DNA of 5,223 nt from Bacteroidota bacterium (GTDB lineage Bacteria > Bacteroidota > Bacteroidia > Chitinophagales > Chitinophagaceae): contig JAFDXS010000209.1 in the NCBI GenBank assembly GCA_018267795.1, forward strand, positions 1-5,223, read 5' to 3'. The position numbers and the translations under genes were made by a program. The notes beneath the pieces were generated by a model, which was not told where the DNA came from, did not search any database, and saw only the letters and a program-made list of their open reading frames with translations. Below are positions 4,683 through 5,223 of this stretch, piece by piece; positions within the stretch are counted from its first letter, which is position 1; each line of letters starts with the position of its first letter.

Positions 4683-5223
4683 TTATTGCTGTAAGCTGAA
4701 TAAGCTATCTACAAACTCTGCCTTGTTGAATATTTGCAGGTCTTCCATTCTTTCACCCACACCTATGTACTTCACAGGTATCTTGAACTGGTTGGCTATG
4801 GCAAGCACTACGCCGCCCTTAGCAGTGCCATCGAGCTTGGTAACTGCGATGGCTGTCACCTCAGTAGCTGCGGTGAAATGCTTTGCTTGTTCCAGTGCAT
4901 TTTGGCCAGTACTACCATCTAATACCAATAGCACTTCATGTGGTGCATCAGGCATTTTCTTAGATATTACGCGGCGGATCTTGCCCAGCTCATCCATAAG
5001 GTAGGCTTTGTTATGCAAGCGGCCTGCGGTGTCTATGATAACGACATCAGCATCTCTTGCTATACCGCTTTGTACAGCATCGAAGGCTACTGAGCTTGGG
5101 TCGCTGCCCATCTCTTTCTTTACTATTGGTACGCCAACGCGATCGCTCCATATTGTGAGCTGATCTACCGCTGCTGCACGGAATGTATCTGCTGCACCAA
5201 GTACTACGCTCTTGCCATTCTTT
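4683..5223 (-). CDS. ftsY: Signal recognition particle receptor FtsY, C-terminal part (N-terminus off the right edge)
   Basis: FtsY is the membrane-associated GTPase that docks SRP-ribosome complexes at the Sec translocon for co-translational insertion of membrane proteins. The minus-strand frame is open from base 5222 to the stop at 4685-4683, giving 179 visible residues of the G domain. An internal ATG at 5111 is not the start, because family sequence continues upstream: KNGKSVVLGAADTFRAAA is encoded at the right edge. In visible numbering the motifs are DTFRAAAVDQL (12-22), the G3 motif DTAGR (64-68) in IIDTAGRLHNK, LDGSTGQNAL (101-110), the G4 motif TKLDGTAKGG (128-137), and GVGERMEDLQIF (154-165). 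The P-loop, N domain and any acidic A domain lie outside the window. FtsY rather than Ffh is indicated by the KYIGVGERMEDLQ block and the end soon after it, with no methionine-rich M domain. The Cdd1-family gene follows after 7 bases. Confidence 0.96.
   Translation of the reverse strand, partial: KNGKSVVLGAADTFRAAAVDQLTIWSDRVGVPIVKKEMGSDPSSVAFDAVQSGIARDADVVIIDTAGRLHNKAYLMDELGKIRRVISKKMPDAPHEVLLVLDGSTGQNALEQAKHFTAATEVTAIAVTKLDGTAKGGVVLAIANQFKIPVKYIGVGERMEDLQIFNKAEFVDSLFSLQQ

Noticed and set aside
4666..5004. Plus-strand frame of 112 codons opposite ftsY
   Set aside because: The minus-strand frame encodes unmistakable FtsY GTPase motifs across the same bases; the plus-strand frame is serine-rich shadow sequence.
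5109..5111. ATG at 5111 (minus strand) as the ftsY start
   Set aside because: Thirty-seven further in-frame codons to the window edge encode conserved FtsY sequence including DTFRAAA, so this Met is internal.

Overview
The window looks like chromosomal DNA from a member of the Bacteroidota, most plausibly the Chitinophagaceae or a relative. Four things suggest this: a secreted protein with a C-terminal type IX secretion (T9SS) sorting domain, two exact matches to the Bacteroidota -7 promoter element TAnnTTTG placed about 20 bases before start codons, no Shine-Dalgarno sequences (starts are preceded by A- or T-rich DNA), and a short-chain L-threonine dehydrogenase of the Flavobacterium type. 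The genus assignment is inference.

Layout. Bases 1-126 (minus strand) hold the first 42 codons of a lipoprotein that runs off the left edge. A 177-base divergent spacer separates it from a plus-strand, AT-rich gene for a small T9SS cargo protein (304-996), which is closed by a strong intrinsic terminator (1022-1048). A long non-coding stretch follows (1049-1529). It contains a GC-rich island, a pair of 12-base direct repeats 21 bases apart, two inverted repeats, a degenerate tandem heptamer array and the likely promoter of carA. The next three genes are on the plus strand: carA (carbamoyl-phosphate synthase small subunit, 1530-2642), an SDR-type L-threonine 3-dehydrogenase (2699-3658), a hairpin (3667-3694), and a cobB-type sirtuin deacylase (3714-4400). 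The sirtuin meets a minus-strand operon tail to tail with a 4-base overlap. That operon comprises ftsY (SRP receptor GTPase, N-terminus beyond the right edge) and, 7 bases after it, a 92-residue Cdd1-family helix-hairpin-helix protein (4397-4675).

How the genes relate. Most are unconnected housekeeping functions: pyrimidine/arginine precursor synthesis, threonine catabolism to glycine and acetyl-CoA, NAD-dependent protein deacylation and membrane-protein targeting. The lipoprotein and the T9SS cargo are envelope or secreted products. I see no mobile element, CRISPR array, tRNA, rRNA or defence system, and no convincing new multi-gene system. The points most worth a second look are the sirtuin, which contains no cysteine at all and therefore lacks the zinc-binding tetrad, the layered repeats upstream of carA, and the tight ftsY-Cdd1 linkage.
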